From Cloeon dipterum (lineage: Eukaryota; Arthropoda; Insecta; Ephemeroptera; Baetidae), in contig NC_088787.1 of NCBI RefSeq assembly GCF_949628265.1, positions 7,306,501 through 7,370,500 on the forward strand: a stretch of DNA of 64,000 bases. The letters run 5' to 3'. A program made the translations under genes and the position numbers. The notes under the pieces are model-generated. The model was not told the DNA's origin. It made no database searches and saw only the letters and a program-made list of their open reading frames with translations. Shown piece after piece: positions 23,741-36,100 of the stretch (positions are counted from its first letter, which is position 1; the number at the start of each line of letters is the position of its first letter).

Positions 23741-24970
23741 AAAATTATCAGTTCTGTAAATTTCAAGCCTCGCGTCGTTAAAAGATTTCGCTTAATTTGG
23801 AATCCAAAGAGCATGAAAAACAGCCAACATATCTGGCAAATAAAATATAAATATTTGGGTGCGGATGAATAACCAAAGGATAAAAATGTAAAAAAATATT
23901 TTTGGTAAACCATTGGGATCACTAATTTTTTGCAAAATGCTAAAAACGGACTCAAAAATAGCCACTATTCATTTTTGAATAAGGCTGTAACGTTGTTTAG
24001 TTTAATTGGCTCGAGATTAGGTTAAACACGTAATTACTCAAAAAGAGAATATTTTTTTATATTTTTTCATTACACTATGAAACAAGCCAGCGATAGTATT
24101 TTTTCATTTTCCTTAATTATCCATCCTTGACTACAACTTTGTAATAAATTCAATAAAGTTTTCAAGGGTTAACTTCGGTCATCATTGAAAAACTCAGTTC
24201 AAAATTTCAGGGGAAAAAGAGAATAATGTAAAAATAAAAATAAATTATTCTTATTTAGAATAAATACGTGTTTAACCTTATCTCTAGCCAATTAAACTAA
24301 ACAACGTTACAAGGCTTAATTAACAAATGCTAATTGGAGATTTTCCTTCATTTCCAAATTTCTTGGATAGAGACTGTATTAAATTATGCTGCCTTGTGCA
24401 GCTATTTATAAGCACCAGCCGTTAATTCTTCGGAATTGGCTGGACTTCCAAAGATTACAAATAAATATTCTTCTTTAAAACAAAAGAGTAAAGCGGTTTA
24501 TTTGATTATAAATCTGTTTTCCTACTCGGTTTTGAAAAAAATCATTCTTAGTTCGTGTTAAATTTCATCTCACATTTCTAACGACAATTTAACGATGCAA
24601 AAAGAACTGTTAGGGATGCTTGCAACCCTTAGAATACACCAAAACGCATTGGATTGGCTCGCATTTGGAATTATGGATTTTTTGTATTCCTCCAATTTGC
24701 ATCTCATGGCCGTGCTAAGAACAAACTTAATTTACAACGGTATAAGCTTCACAAATGAAAAAGTAGCAGACATAAGAGTGTTGCTCATAATATTTTACTC
24801 ATAACTTGGGACTTGATACAATTTAAATTCAAGGGTTTGAAGATAATTAATTGTCTTGACTTTTTCGTCCAGTTAAAGATGATTTTGTTTGTAAAAATAT
24901 TTATCCCGTTTAAAAAATAATTTTCTTCTGCAAGCCCAACAATTTATTTGAGCCGTGTTTAGTTATTTAT
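23741..24970. other. AT-rich stretch without a gene
   Basis: No coding exon or RNA gene was recognised. The open frame at 24595-24804 has no supporting splice sites or family match. Confidence 0.45.
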
Positions 24971-24999
24971 TTATATTTTGCACAATCCGTCGGCAGAAA

Positions 25000-25430
25000 T
25001 CACAAAAAATGCGTCTGTGAACTCGTTTGAGCCGTCAGGGATGATAGGTACAATCGGCCGTGTTTCCCTGGTTGCATCGCGGAAAATAAAATGGAAATGT
25101 GTCATCGGCCGTGTCGTCGTTGTGGCGGTGGCGGCGGCGGCGGCGGCAGCGAGAGAGGACGCGAATCGAGGGCGAATGACCGCGGCCAGGGCCGACGAAA
25201 GCCGCGGAAAAAGGCAGGCGAGCGTGACGCGCGCTGCTGCTTTTCAGTTTTGGTGACACAAACGATGCTATCGCTGCGAAATTGAGCCTTCGAATCGCTC
25301 GTAAATTTTGTGTTTACGCCGAAAACCACCATAAAATCTGCGCTCGCTCGCTCGCTCGCTCGGCCATCGCAATCGAAAACTCTCGCCGCCGCGCACTTTA
25401 TGTGGCCTAAATTGAATCGTCTTCTCTCCG
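25000..25430. other. GC-rich island with triplet and tetranucleotide repeats
   Basis: A GGC/GGT run lies at about 25121-25149 and a CTCG tetranucleotide run at about 25340-25363. It is CpG-rich and might be the promoter or 5' leader of the PAN/ZP gene, 1.7 kb upstream of its signal-peptide exon. Confidence 0.4.
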
Positions 25431-25439
25431 GAATCATGA

Positions 25440-27102
25440 AGCCACTTAATTTTGACCGAATTTATTACTGGGGCTTATATATATTTATTATGGACGTAAA
25501 TTTATAAAAGTGCGGAGAAAATAATGATACGCAGTTACGTAATAATCTGCTCTTGATATTATTTATGAAGGAAATGATAATATTTTTATAGGAAAAATAC
25601 AAAAGGTGCACGATTCATTTGATCTAGAATTGAATTTTTTGTTAAACCGCTGGGGAATAACAAAATTTTGTACAATTTATAAGTCTATTCCCCCATAGTG
25701 AATTGGTTTTCAATAAATAATTTCAAGTTATATATGTTTGGTTACTTTTTTCAGAATAAATTTAGTTTAATATGAAAATGAAAATTGCACAATAGCCATT
25801 TCGAACCATTTTTGTAGTTTATTTTGACAATATTAAAGCACAGATCTAGATCAATTATTTAATTTACCTTATATTAGTATGGACTTTCCTGCATTTTTGA
25901 GAGTAATCGAATAAACACTGCTTATTCATTCAGCCGTTTATTAAAAAGAAAATTCCTTGTCGTTAGTTTTCATTGTAGGAAGAGTTTTTTGAAGATATGA
26001 CTGGCTTATAAACTATATTTTAAACATGATTTTTGTATATTCACATATTTCATCACGGAATTTTCAGGCTGAACATAAAAAATTAAATTTTGGAACTGAA
26101 CGCAACGTCTGCTTTTAATAGATAATAAAAGACCTAAAGGAAATTCTGGACAATTAGCTTTTATTTAATTTTAGGACCTATGTTTCCTCATTAACTTAAA
26201 TGAGCAGGTTTGCGTTGGTTGAGAGTCTCTCAAATTTCTAAAATCCAGCAATTATTTCAATATAATTGTCATGCTTCATCCAATATTACGCTTTGATTGA
26301 ATTTTCGGTTAAAGATTGTCTACTTTAATGGCAATTGAAAATGATTGACCACAATCAGATTGGACAGACAATAATTTAGTATTTTACAATTTTAACAAGT
26401 AATCAAATGTTAGCTGAATATCCATGCTATGAAACACAACATTCGCTTTGAGTCAATAACACTATATAATATATTATAAATATTTATCTGAGCCAAAAGA
26501 TAGTAATTGTTTTCGTACGTAGCTGTAAAAAATGGAAAAAAATTTATATTTTTAATAAAATTTGTTAATATATATTGATTTAAAAGATTTTTTTGAAATA
26601 TCGCACACAAACTTTACTTCAAGAAAGCTTTTTAGTATTTTTTTAATAGTTTGCCGTTATTTCTACATCGACTGTAATGAAATTAACCTGTTTATGCGTC
26701 TCTTTTGTTTTTCAGTCCAAAAAATTTGCCAATTTGACCTTTTCCCTTTCATAAAAATCATTGCCAAACACCAAGAAACCCTGAATAATTTTACCTATTT
26801 AAATTCAACGTGATCTGGCAAATCAAAAATATCCAGTCACTTTATTAATTTGTATGAACGGGCGATTCCCTCCCGGCCGAGAGAGAAAAGCACGCAAATT
26901 AAGGGGAATAACAGGTGGAGCACAGCGTCGTTATTGTGTGCATAAATTAGCAGGCGTTGGTCCTTTGCAGAGAGGGGAGGGGGTAGAGAGATAGAATGAA
27001 AAAAGTAGTGCAAGCTCATCGGCACGGAAAATTTATCGGTGTAACTTTGTTTGCCAATGCGTGCGTGTGTTTACGTGTTTACATAATTATTATTCATTGC
27101 AG
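25440..27102. other. AT-rich stretch before the PAN/ZP signal-peptide exon
   Basis: No coding exon was recognised. A GC-richer patch at 26855-27060 precedes the acceptor TTCATTGCAG that ends at 27102, so the first coding exon is not the first transcribed exon. Confidence 0.5.
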
Positions 27103-27111
27103 ATTTGGAGC

Positions 27112-30100
27112 ATGAAGTCGAGTCGGCATCGTGCTGCGATACACCTTGTCGTCCTGATGCTCTGCGTTTATCAATGCAATGGTGAGAAAATATTTGATTA
27201 TTTAATTAAAAAAAAATGCAAGATCTGTAGAGTTGTTATTATAGAAAATAAAAACAGTTATTTGCAGAAAAATTGAAAAAAATATGTTAAAAAAATTGAT
27301 TTTGGTGAGCAGGTCAGTGTTTCGGTGGAACGGAGACTTATGAGAAAACGACGGGCGTCAAGTTCACGTTCGGCACGTCACAAGGCTTGCTGACGCAGCC
27401 AGGCACTGGAATCACAAGGGACTGCACCGCAATTTGCAGACAGACGCCGTCGTGCGCCGCTTTTTCAGTTGGTCAGTCCAAGCAGATTATTCAAAATTAA
27501 ATTTCATTACTAAAAAATCCAGATGAGAAAACCCTATTTTGTACTGTTGACCGAACTAATTACAGATTACGAGAATTCTCGTTGCCAATCGTACACAATG
27601 GGATCTTCGGGACACAGGAACAGCCTTCAGGAAAAAATCGGCAGCAATTTCTACGAGAAAATTTGCCTTCGTGGGGGTGAGTTTTGAGACTTTCGAGTCC
27701 CCAGTGCTAGTAGATCAATTTTCTAATCTATTTTCGGTCAGTTTCCAATCTGAGTGCCATGTGTGGAGACAGACTGTGGGCCTTTGAAAGGGTGCTCGGC
27801 GCCTACCTGGAGGGCTTCGACGACCGCGAGGAACGCAACGTGCAGAGCAAAACTGAGTGCGAGAAGCTGTGCCTCTTCGAGACCGGTTTCACTTGCAGGT
27901 CTGAACTGTTTTTCTATTGAGTAAAGGATTTTAATTATTTTTTAAGAAACAAAATTGATTTTAAATAAATTTAATTATTGTTAGTTAACATGCAATTTAT
28001 CAAATTTATAGTTTATTTTAATAAATTTTTAAATTTATTTATTATGTTGTTACTATTAATTAATTTTAGTTTTATTTTCATTAGGATTTATTATTAAAAT
28101 AATTTTTATCTTGTATTTTACTGAAATGAAACTTTAGCTAATTAGTTAAAAAAAGATTAAATTATTGCGCTGTTTCCCATTAATTGAAGATAATTTAATA
28201 TCTATTACAGCGACAAGGCAAACGCTATGAATATTAATTTAATAGAACTGTCAGAGATAATATTTACAATTATAAAAAAACAGGTGAAAATTAGATCTTC
28301 AAATCATACGAGCCTTGCAATTTATTTCGTGGATTTTGCATTTATTCCGCACCACGTTATTTGATTCTCCTTGTTTCGCTTTTTCAACGTTGTCCCCTGA
28401 TATAAAAAATGTTCCCTGTCACTCGACATTCGCTGTAATCAGAGTAATCCCTCTGTCGGACAGATTTTCGCAGCGTGCAAACCATTACCACTGAATAAAA
28501 ATGAACAGTCACAAAAAAGCTGTCACTTGTCCACTCACTCAGCACTGGCGAGTGGCTTTTTCCACGGCCTGTACATCGATTATCATCCCTCCCTAAAACG
28601 ACCAAAGGGAGAATAAAATACAAAATAAAAAACTGTGCATGGAATTAACAATTTTTTTAGTGCTGCATAAATGTAACTCGATTTACGCTTGAATTCGTAT
28701 TGATTTTGCGAACAGGTCAGCGGAGTATGACGAGACGCAAAATATTTGTCGGCTGAGCAGGGAAGACCGGCGCAGTCAGCCGAATGCGTTCAGAAGACAG
28801 GTCGGAGGCAATGTTGATTACCTCGAGAACCAGTGCGTTCGACGTGAGTTCACCTTTTTATTTCTTGTATTTAAAAAAATATTTTTATCCAACTTAATTG
28901 TTTTTGGTAATATAAGCTCATGTGACTATTTTTCAGTAATTAAAAGACTCTAAAAACCAGAAGCTTTTTTTCTTGAGCAAAACTTAAAATTTTTGTATTA
29001 AATTTTTATTTTAAAATTTGATAATAAAAATTTGGAGATTTGACGGTATGTTAAATAGATCAGAACATTTTTAGGTGGTTGTATGGCTGCCAAACTTATT
29101 AATTACTGATTTTATAGGCAAATATTACAAGTATTCATAATTATTTACCAAATTAAAACAATTTTTTCTTTTATAATTTTTCATATTTAAATTATACGTT
29201 TTCTCAACCAACGGTTTGTATATTTTTGTGCAGCGCTGCCGGACTGTCGTTACCACCCCCGTCCGGACAACGCGGTGCTCTCGATGGACGAGCTGCAGTT
29301 CGCGGCGAGCCAGGGCGAGTGCGAGGCGCTGTGCGACCAGGCCAGGGGCTTCACCTGCCGGGCCTTCACGTTCGCGGTGGACGAGAAGCGGTGCTACCTG
29401 AGCGGTGACGACTCCATCTCGCTCAACAACGCACCCCTCATGCTCAAGCGGGGCGCCCTCTACGCCGAGAAGCAGTGCAGCATCAGTAAGTTGTCTCTTA
29501 TTGGCTTTCCTATTTAGCTTGGACTTCGATTTGTATCCCTTACGCCAATTTTGCGCAAAAAATCAGTTAGTTTTTTTAAATTTATCTCCAAAAAGATCAC
29601 AATTCGCGTCAAAAAAGATAGAAATTTTGGAAAAATAGTATTAGAAATAGTATTAAAAAACAATTCAATTGCAACTGACCTTTTTCTGAAGACCAATTTA
29701 ATAAAAAAAATCAAGTAATCAGACCATTCAATCCCCTGTCCATTATCAATGGTCGATTATTTTTTTAACCTCGCTGGTTGGATGGATTCAGGTCAGTGCG
29801 AGGACGGGATGTTCACCTTCGAGAAGGTGACCGGCCACTTCCTGCGCTCGGCGCAGCAGGTGGGCCTGTCGATGGCGGCGTCGCCCGGCGTGACCCTCGA
29901 GTGCAGCCAGCGGTGCCTCGAGTCAGGGTCAGACTGCCCGGCCTTCACCCTCGACTACGCCGCCATGAAGTGCTTCAAGCTGGACAGGAACACGCAGGGC
30001 CGCAGCAGCGACCTCGCCGCCAGGGACGGACAGAGCTACTTTGAGAAAATCTGCTTGAGAGGTTAGAATTTTTTCTAAATTAGTTTTAACAGGATAAAAT

Positions 30101-33100
30101 CGTAGAATTAATTATTTGCATAAAGAGCATCACAAAATCACCTGTTTTGATCAAAATATAAAAAAGAAAATCCAAGAATAAAAAAAATTAAAGCCGTTTT
30201 ATTTTATTTAGCAGGTTTAAAATAGCTTTTGTATTTAAATCCGTCTGAATATAATAATTTCACCACAGAAAAAAATGTCAATTACGCATATTGCGATTTT
30301 TGAGTAAGTTTTTTAGGCTTTGCTTGCTCCAAAGATAAGGCATGTTTTAATGGTATTAAAATTGTATATACTATGAAATAATATATCTTTAAAATATTGT
30401 TCAAGAAGACCATTGAAAAAGAATAATTTTTATAAATTTGGATGTTGATGAAGGATGGGAAAAGAATATATCTAAAACACATTTCAAAAAAATGGTTTTC
30501 ATTAAAACAAATTTATACAACTCTTATACAAATCTAATTAGTTATTTTTTTTTCAAATCTGCCAAATGAAAATATTTATATAATTATTATTTAATTTTCT
30601 TAGGGAACATCCGAGGTTGTCAGGGTCGTGCGTGGGCCTTCGAGCGGCGGCCGGGCAAGGAGCTGCGCGGCCACGACGACGCCAAGGTGGGCATCGTGCA
30701 GAGCAGACGGGACTGCATGGAGGCGTGCTTGGGCGAGCGGCGCTTCGAGTGTCGCTCTGCCGAGTACGACGCCAAGACGAGCGAGTGCAAACTCAGCAGC
30801 GAGGACCGCAGGAGCAAGCCGGCAGAGTACGTCGACGCGCCGCCGCACATCGAGTACCTCGAGAACCAATGCGTCCAAGGTCGGTCTTTGTTTTTTTTTA
30901 TTAGAAATTAAAACGATTGGCTCCGTGAAAAGGGATATTTTTAGGGAAATTAAATTTTAAAATTAGATAGATGTAGAGCAAATTTAACAAGGAATTGAAC
31001 AATAATTAGCGACAAATGCATAAAATTTAAAAATTAATTTAAATTGTGATTCTGAATCATTTTTAAAACTCAGGGCCTGAACAAAAGATCGTTAATTTTA
31101 AAAATCTTTGAGAAGAATTAATAGAATTGGATCAGCGGGGGCCAGATGTGCGATAAAATTGGCTCGCACTGCGCAGATCCAAGATGGCGTCTGAATGTGG
31201 GAAACAAAAAGCTCTCTTTGGATTGCCGTACGAGTGTCGAGAGTTTGTTTTTACGATCCAAAAGACACAATTAGTACAAGTAGTGCAAATTATGTCAAAA
31301 TATTCACCAAAACTTTTTTTTTTCGCGCATTTACACCTGAACGTTTTTTCACGCCATGCTCCACCGGACGCCATATCTGCGCGTCGCACAAATCTGGTCC
31401 CCGCTGAATTGGATTTAATAGATTTCTTGACTTTTTTAGCATCGATTATTTGTGTATAGCAGTGAAAATTTATAAAAAAACATATCTTCTATAATTTTTT
31501 ATCATTTTCAGAGGTTTTATTTTCTTACTGTTGTATTTTGACCAAGACTTTTCAGTGACCAATTCGAAAAGCAATTTTCTCCTTGCAATTTCCCGATTTA
31601 CTGCGCGAGGAGAGAATGTGCAGCGTTTTGACGGCGCAATTTCCCTCGGATCGTTTGTGATAAATGACGTTGCAGGCGACTTCCGCGGCTGCAACTTCGA
31701 GGCGGTGGCCAACTCGTACCCGCGCTACCTGGACCTCGTGATTCCGTCGGTGAGCGACGAGATGGACTGCGAGAGGCGGTGCTACGCCTACAAGGACTTC
31801 ATCTGCCGCTCCTTCTCCTACTACCCCTCCGGAAATCAGTGCTTCCTCAGCGGAGATGACAGAGGCAAGTCATTTTTTATTTTCCCCTTTTGGCAGTTTT
31901 GCTGAAATTGCACTTTTTGTAGACGCAAAACTTTGAGTTTTTTACAATAAATTTATATTTCTGGAATTTATAAATCCAAAATAGATGTTCAAAACTTAAT
32001 TTTTTATAAATGTTTCTATATTTTCATGTTCAATTAATAGACAATCGATTCTAATTCTGCTTCAAGTATAACTTTTTAATAACTTATCTGAAATAAGTGT
32101 TAATGTTTTTATGTCTTATGAAAACTATGATATTTTGTCATATTTTAAGTTGTCACACCCAAGGTTTGAATCATTAATCCTGGATTTTAATTATATTTTT
32201 TTTTTCAACTGAAATTTTAGATATTTAACCTAAATGTTAGTAATCCCAGACGATAGCTGAAACAATAAAATGAAAATAAAGATTTTCAAAACCATTTTCG
32301 TGTGACTTTCAGCTTCGGCGGGCAATGAGGCGATGATGACGCGGCCAGGGACCAACTACTACGAGCGCAACTGCCGCAACGCCGATGGAAACATGAACCA
32401 ACTGCCCCCGCTGGGGCCGGGCACCCTCGACCCCCAAGGTACACTGTTTGGCAGACCCGTCGACGCCGCTGACTCGCTCCTCCCCACGGGCAAAAGCCTG
32501 AGTAATCATCGCGGATGAGTCCCGAAATTTCTTTAACTTTTGGTTCGCATGATGAGATGTAGACTAGACTAGTGCTGGAAGTAGAAATAATTTTGCACTC
32601 TATAGGAGATTAGAATAGAATATTAGAAAAATAGAACGATTTTTGGCTGGAGGGTCCCTGATCAGGGGCTGTGAAAATGACAATTTTAAGAATCAAATAA
32701 TTTTTTTATCTGAATATCAAATAAATTTGTAGATAATTTATCAGAGGCCATGGGAGAATTTAGCTAGAAATCCCTAATTTCGACTTTTCAATTTGTTGCA
32801 AATTGCTAAAAATTCGAATAATAGTCCGATTTATTAAAACCAAACTCGGCCTGCTAGAACTCGTTGAGGGGCATCGAATTTGACGTGTTGGAACCCCGTG
32901 GATTCGACCAAGGCCCCAAAAACAGAGTTCCGAAATGTCCATAACCGCGTTTTTTCAACTTTTAAATTTTCTATCTCCGGTTCTATCGCACCTACAGCGC
33001 TCTGCTAGTGCTCAAAATGTTTCTTGTCAAATTCTGCGTTGATTAGGCACCGCCCCCACCCGACCCCCGGACCCCGCTGGCCTCCAGCGCCGTACAAATA

Positions 33101-36100
33101 GTCAAAAGTTTTTTATCTTCATTTTTCTACGGATTATATTTTCTTATTACATGTATTTCAAATCCTCTTAGCAGTCCTTATTCTCAACATGAATTTAGAT
33201 AAAAATAATTTCAATTTATTTTAATCTATCTTAAATATTGAGAAGAATTTCCCATTTCTCCCAAAACACGATCCAATTCTTTCTTCGTTTAATTTTTGCA
33301 TTTGAATCTAAAAGATTTATAGCTCCTCTTTCTGCTTTAATTTTTTACGGCCTTTGGAAACGACATTTGTACTCACTTAACTGTCAACTAGAATTTTAAA
33401 AATGTCCAAATTAATTAATTTTCACAGCCCAAATTCTAACATAGTCTGCTACAACCAGACATAAATTTCAATAAATAATCTCTCTAGGCCCTGGAGCGTA
33501 TGGTCCTGGTTTCGGTCCTCCGCGTCCGTCGTACGGAGGTTCCCCGAACGTGCCTCCATTCCCGTTGGGCGTCAACCGGCCCGGCGGCCCTCCGCCCACG
33601 TTCGGCGGCCCTCCGCCCACTTTCGGCGGCCCACTGCCTCCGGGCGACGGCATTAGGTGTCCGGGACGCATGGAGTTCGAGAAGATCACCGGCTTTGAGA
33701 TGACGGGCGAGCGCGGCTTCAGCCTGGGGCGCGAGCGGCTGCCCGGCGTGACGCTGCAGTGCGCCCGCCGCTGTCAAAACGACCCGCGCTGCGCCGCTTT
33801 CAACATCGACTACAGAGCGAGCGAGTGCGTGGGCCTCACCGTCGTCACCGTGTCGAGCCGCATCGACTTGCGCCCCACCGCCGGAGTCGCTTACTTCGAA
33901 GGAATCTGCCTCAGAGGTGAGAACGAAATAAATATATATAATTAAGAAGGCTAGGCTTTTTGCCGCGCGGATCCGTCCGCCCGGTTGCATACTTCAATTT
34001 TCTTCGAGATGATGGGCTTTTCTTATGAATTTTGTTCACTTTAGAAATTTTTTCTTCCAATCAATCCAATTTTGGACCGATATTAACAGTTTTCACCAGT
34101 TTCGCCAATTTTGCAATGCGCAAAAATACACCAATGGTTTTTTGGGGGAAAAACAGCTTTAAAAAACCACCAATTTAGGGATTTTCCTAATTTAAACCAA
34201 AAGGGGTCAAATTTTGCGTCACAAAAGGCATTTTTGTTGGAAATTTCAGTCTTTTGGTGAAACGAGTGGCTTTTATACCAATTTTGTGAACATCCTTTTT
34301 TGGTTATCATTCAAGAGAATTTTCTATCTTCTTTAAAAGTGCGCAAAATGGCATAAAAACCCGCTAAAAACAGTTTTTTTTTGCTATCAAGTAGGTTTTC
34401 TGGAAAAATGCGGGGGTTTGCGAGCCCTAAAAATCATTTTTAGAAATAAAATGGGTGTTTTTTAGAGCTGTGAATTTTAGACGCTTGACAATTTTTTCTT
34501 AAGTTCAATGAACGATCAAATGCGCAATTTTAGCGCTTCGTAGGGTCTAAAAAAGAGCTAGGAACAGTTTAAAATTCAGCGTAAAGTCTGAGGAAACATA
34601 ATTTATTCTTATTGCGACAGGCAATTTTTCTCAGAATTTAATTTTAAGAGGAATTTTTATTAAATTTGTTTTCCAGATTAATTTATTTTTCATGAGTTCA
34701 AATAAAATTCAGTCCGTTGTAAGACGTTTATTATGGCATGCTTCTTTAAACTATTTTAAAGTAATAAGGTAATGTTGTTTTGTTATAAATCACGAAGAAA
34801 TTTTCAGGGCAGAAAAATTTTAACCACCAATTTTTTTTAATTTGTTTTGAAATTAATTTGGGTTATACCTTTCATACAAAAAATTTCATGTTTATTGATT
34901 TAGCGCCCGAGAGATGAGTGTTTGCAACCAATGAGACGGTCAAATTCTGTTTAACTTAGGTGGCGGCTGCGGACAAACTTGGACATTCGAACGATACGTC
35001 AACTATGAATTGCGTGGATTCGTGGCAATGCGTTACCAGGGAATCAGCAAAATCGAGTGCCAGGAGCGGTGTCTTGAAGAGCGAGCCGTCGTTTGCAGGT
35101 AAGATTTTTTTATTATGAAAAAATAATTTCTTTAATTAAAATTTTTATTGTATATTTTTACTTTTTTATTTTTTATAACAAGATTGATATTTAAAATTAA
35201 TTTTAATATTTAATTTAATTTTAAAATGATTTTTAAATATATGTAAAATAGTTAACGTAAAATGGATAACGAGCGTTGCAGTTTAGACAAATTTTTAATT
35301 AAATAAATCCTTCCAACTAGCATGATAATCTTAAAATTTTTATTTACAAAATTGTAAATGGTACATTTATTAAGATCTAGTTCAGCAAAATTATAATAAT
35401 GCGTCATATATTTATTGCCGTGTAAAGTGAAGTAAAAAAATACTCTCCTGTCATTTTATCAAAATTTTAATTTGATTAACAAAGTAGATTCGTAGGTAAA
35501 TCCGAGCACATTTATAATTAAAATATATTGTAATTAATTTTTGGATTGTAGAGGATTTATTTAAGTTTTAAGAAACCTAGCTTGTCTATCATGTTATTGA
35601 CAGAAAATGATTTTTCACAAGTCGGAGGAATACATACAATTTGCTAATTCCTTTGTATCACTCAGATCTGCGTCGTACAACTTCCGTCGTCGTGAGTGCT
35701 TCCTGAGTTCGGAGGACAGATTCAGCCAGCCGCAGGCGTTTATCGCCTCTGTCGACACCGACTACCTCGAGAACCAGTGCGCGCCAAGTAACCAAATTCT
35801 ATTTTATCGCGTCACGGTTTCTCAACTGAGCGAATTTTAAAGGACCGGCGCGGTGCGTGTACCGCAACCAGCAGCGAGACATGCAGCTCATGTACGTGGA
35901 CAAGAGTTTGTCGGCCTTCAGCGACTCCAGCTGCCAGCAGGCGTGCGACGTCGAGAGAGAGTTTGTCTGCCGCTCCTTCACCTTTTTGAGCCAGGTCAAT
36001 GAAAGTCGAATTTATTAATTTGGGTTAAAAATGGATTTTAGGATATTATTTTGGGAAAATTAATTAAAAAAAACATATTTGAATTTTTAAATTTAAACAA

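Larger units (their letters stand above)
29792..32438 (+). other. PAN triad 2 (A2-B2-C2)
   Basis: A2 is a single exon (29792-30061), ending YFEKICLRG. B2 is a single exon (30604-30879), lacking the internal phase-2 intron that splits B1, B3 and B4. C2 spans 31676-31864 and 32313-32438, joined by a GC-AG intron. The end of exon 32313-32438 opens a Pro/Gly-rich linker. Confidence 0.85.

Noticed and set aside
33484..33990. Minus-strand open frame of 168 codons
   Set aside because: Antisense of the A3 PAN exon; GC-driven Ala/Arg-rich shadow.
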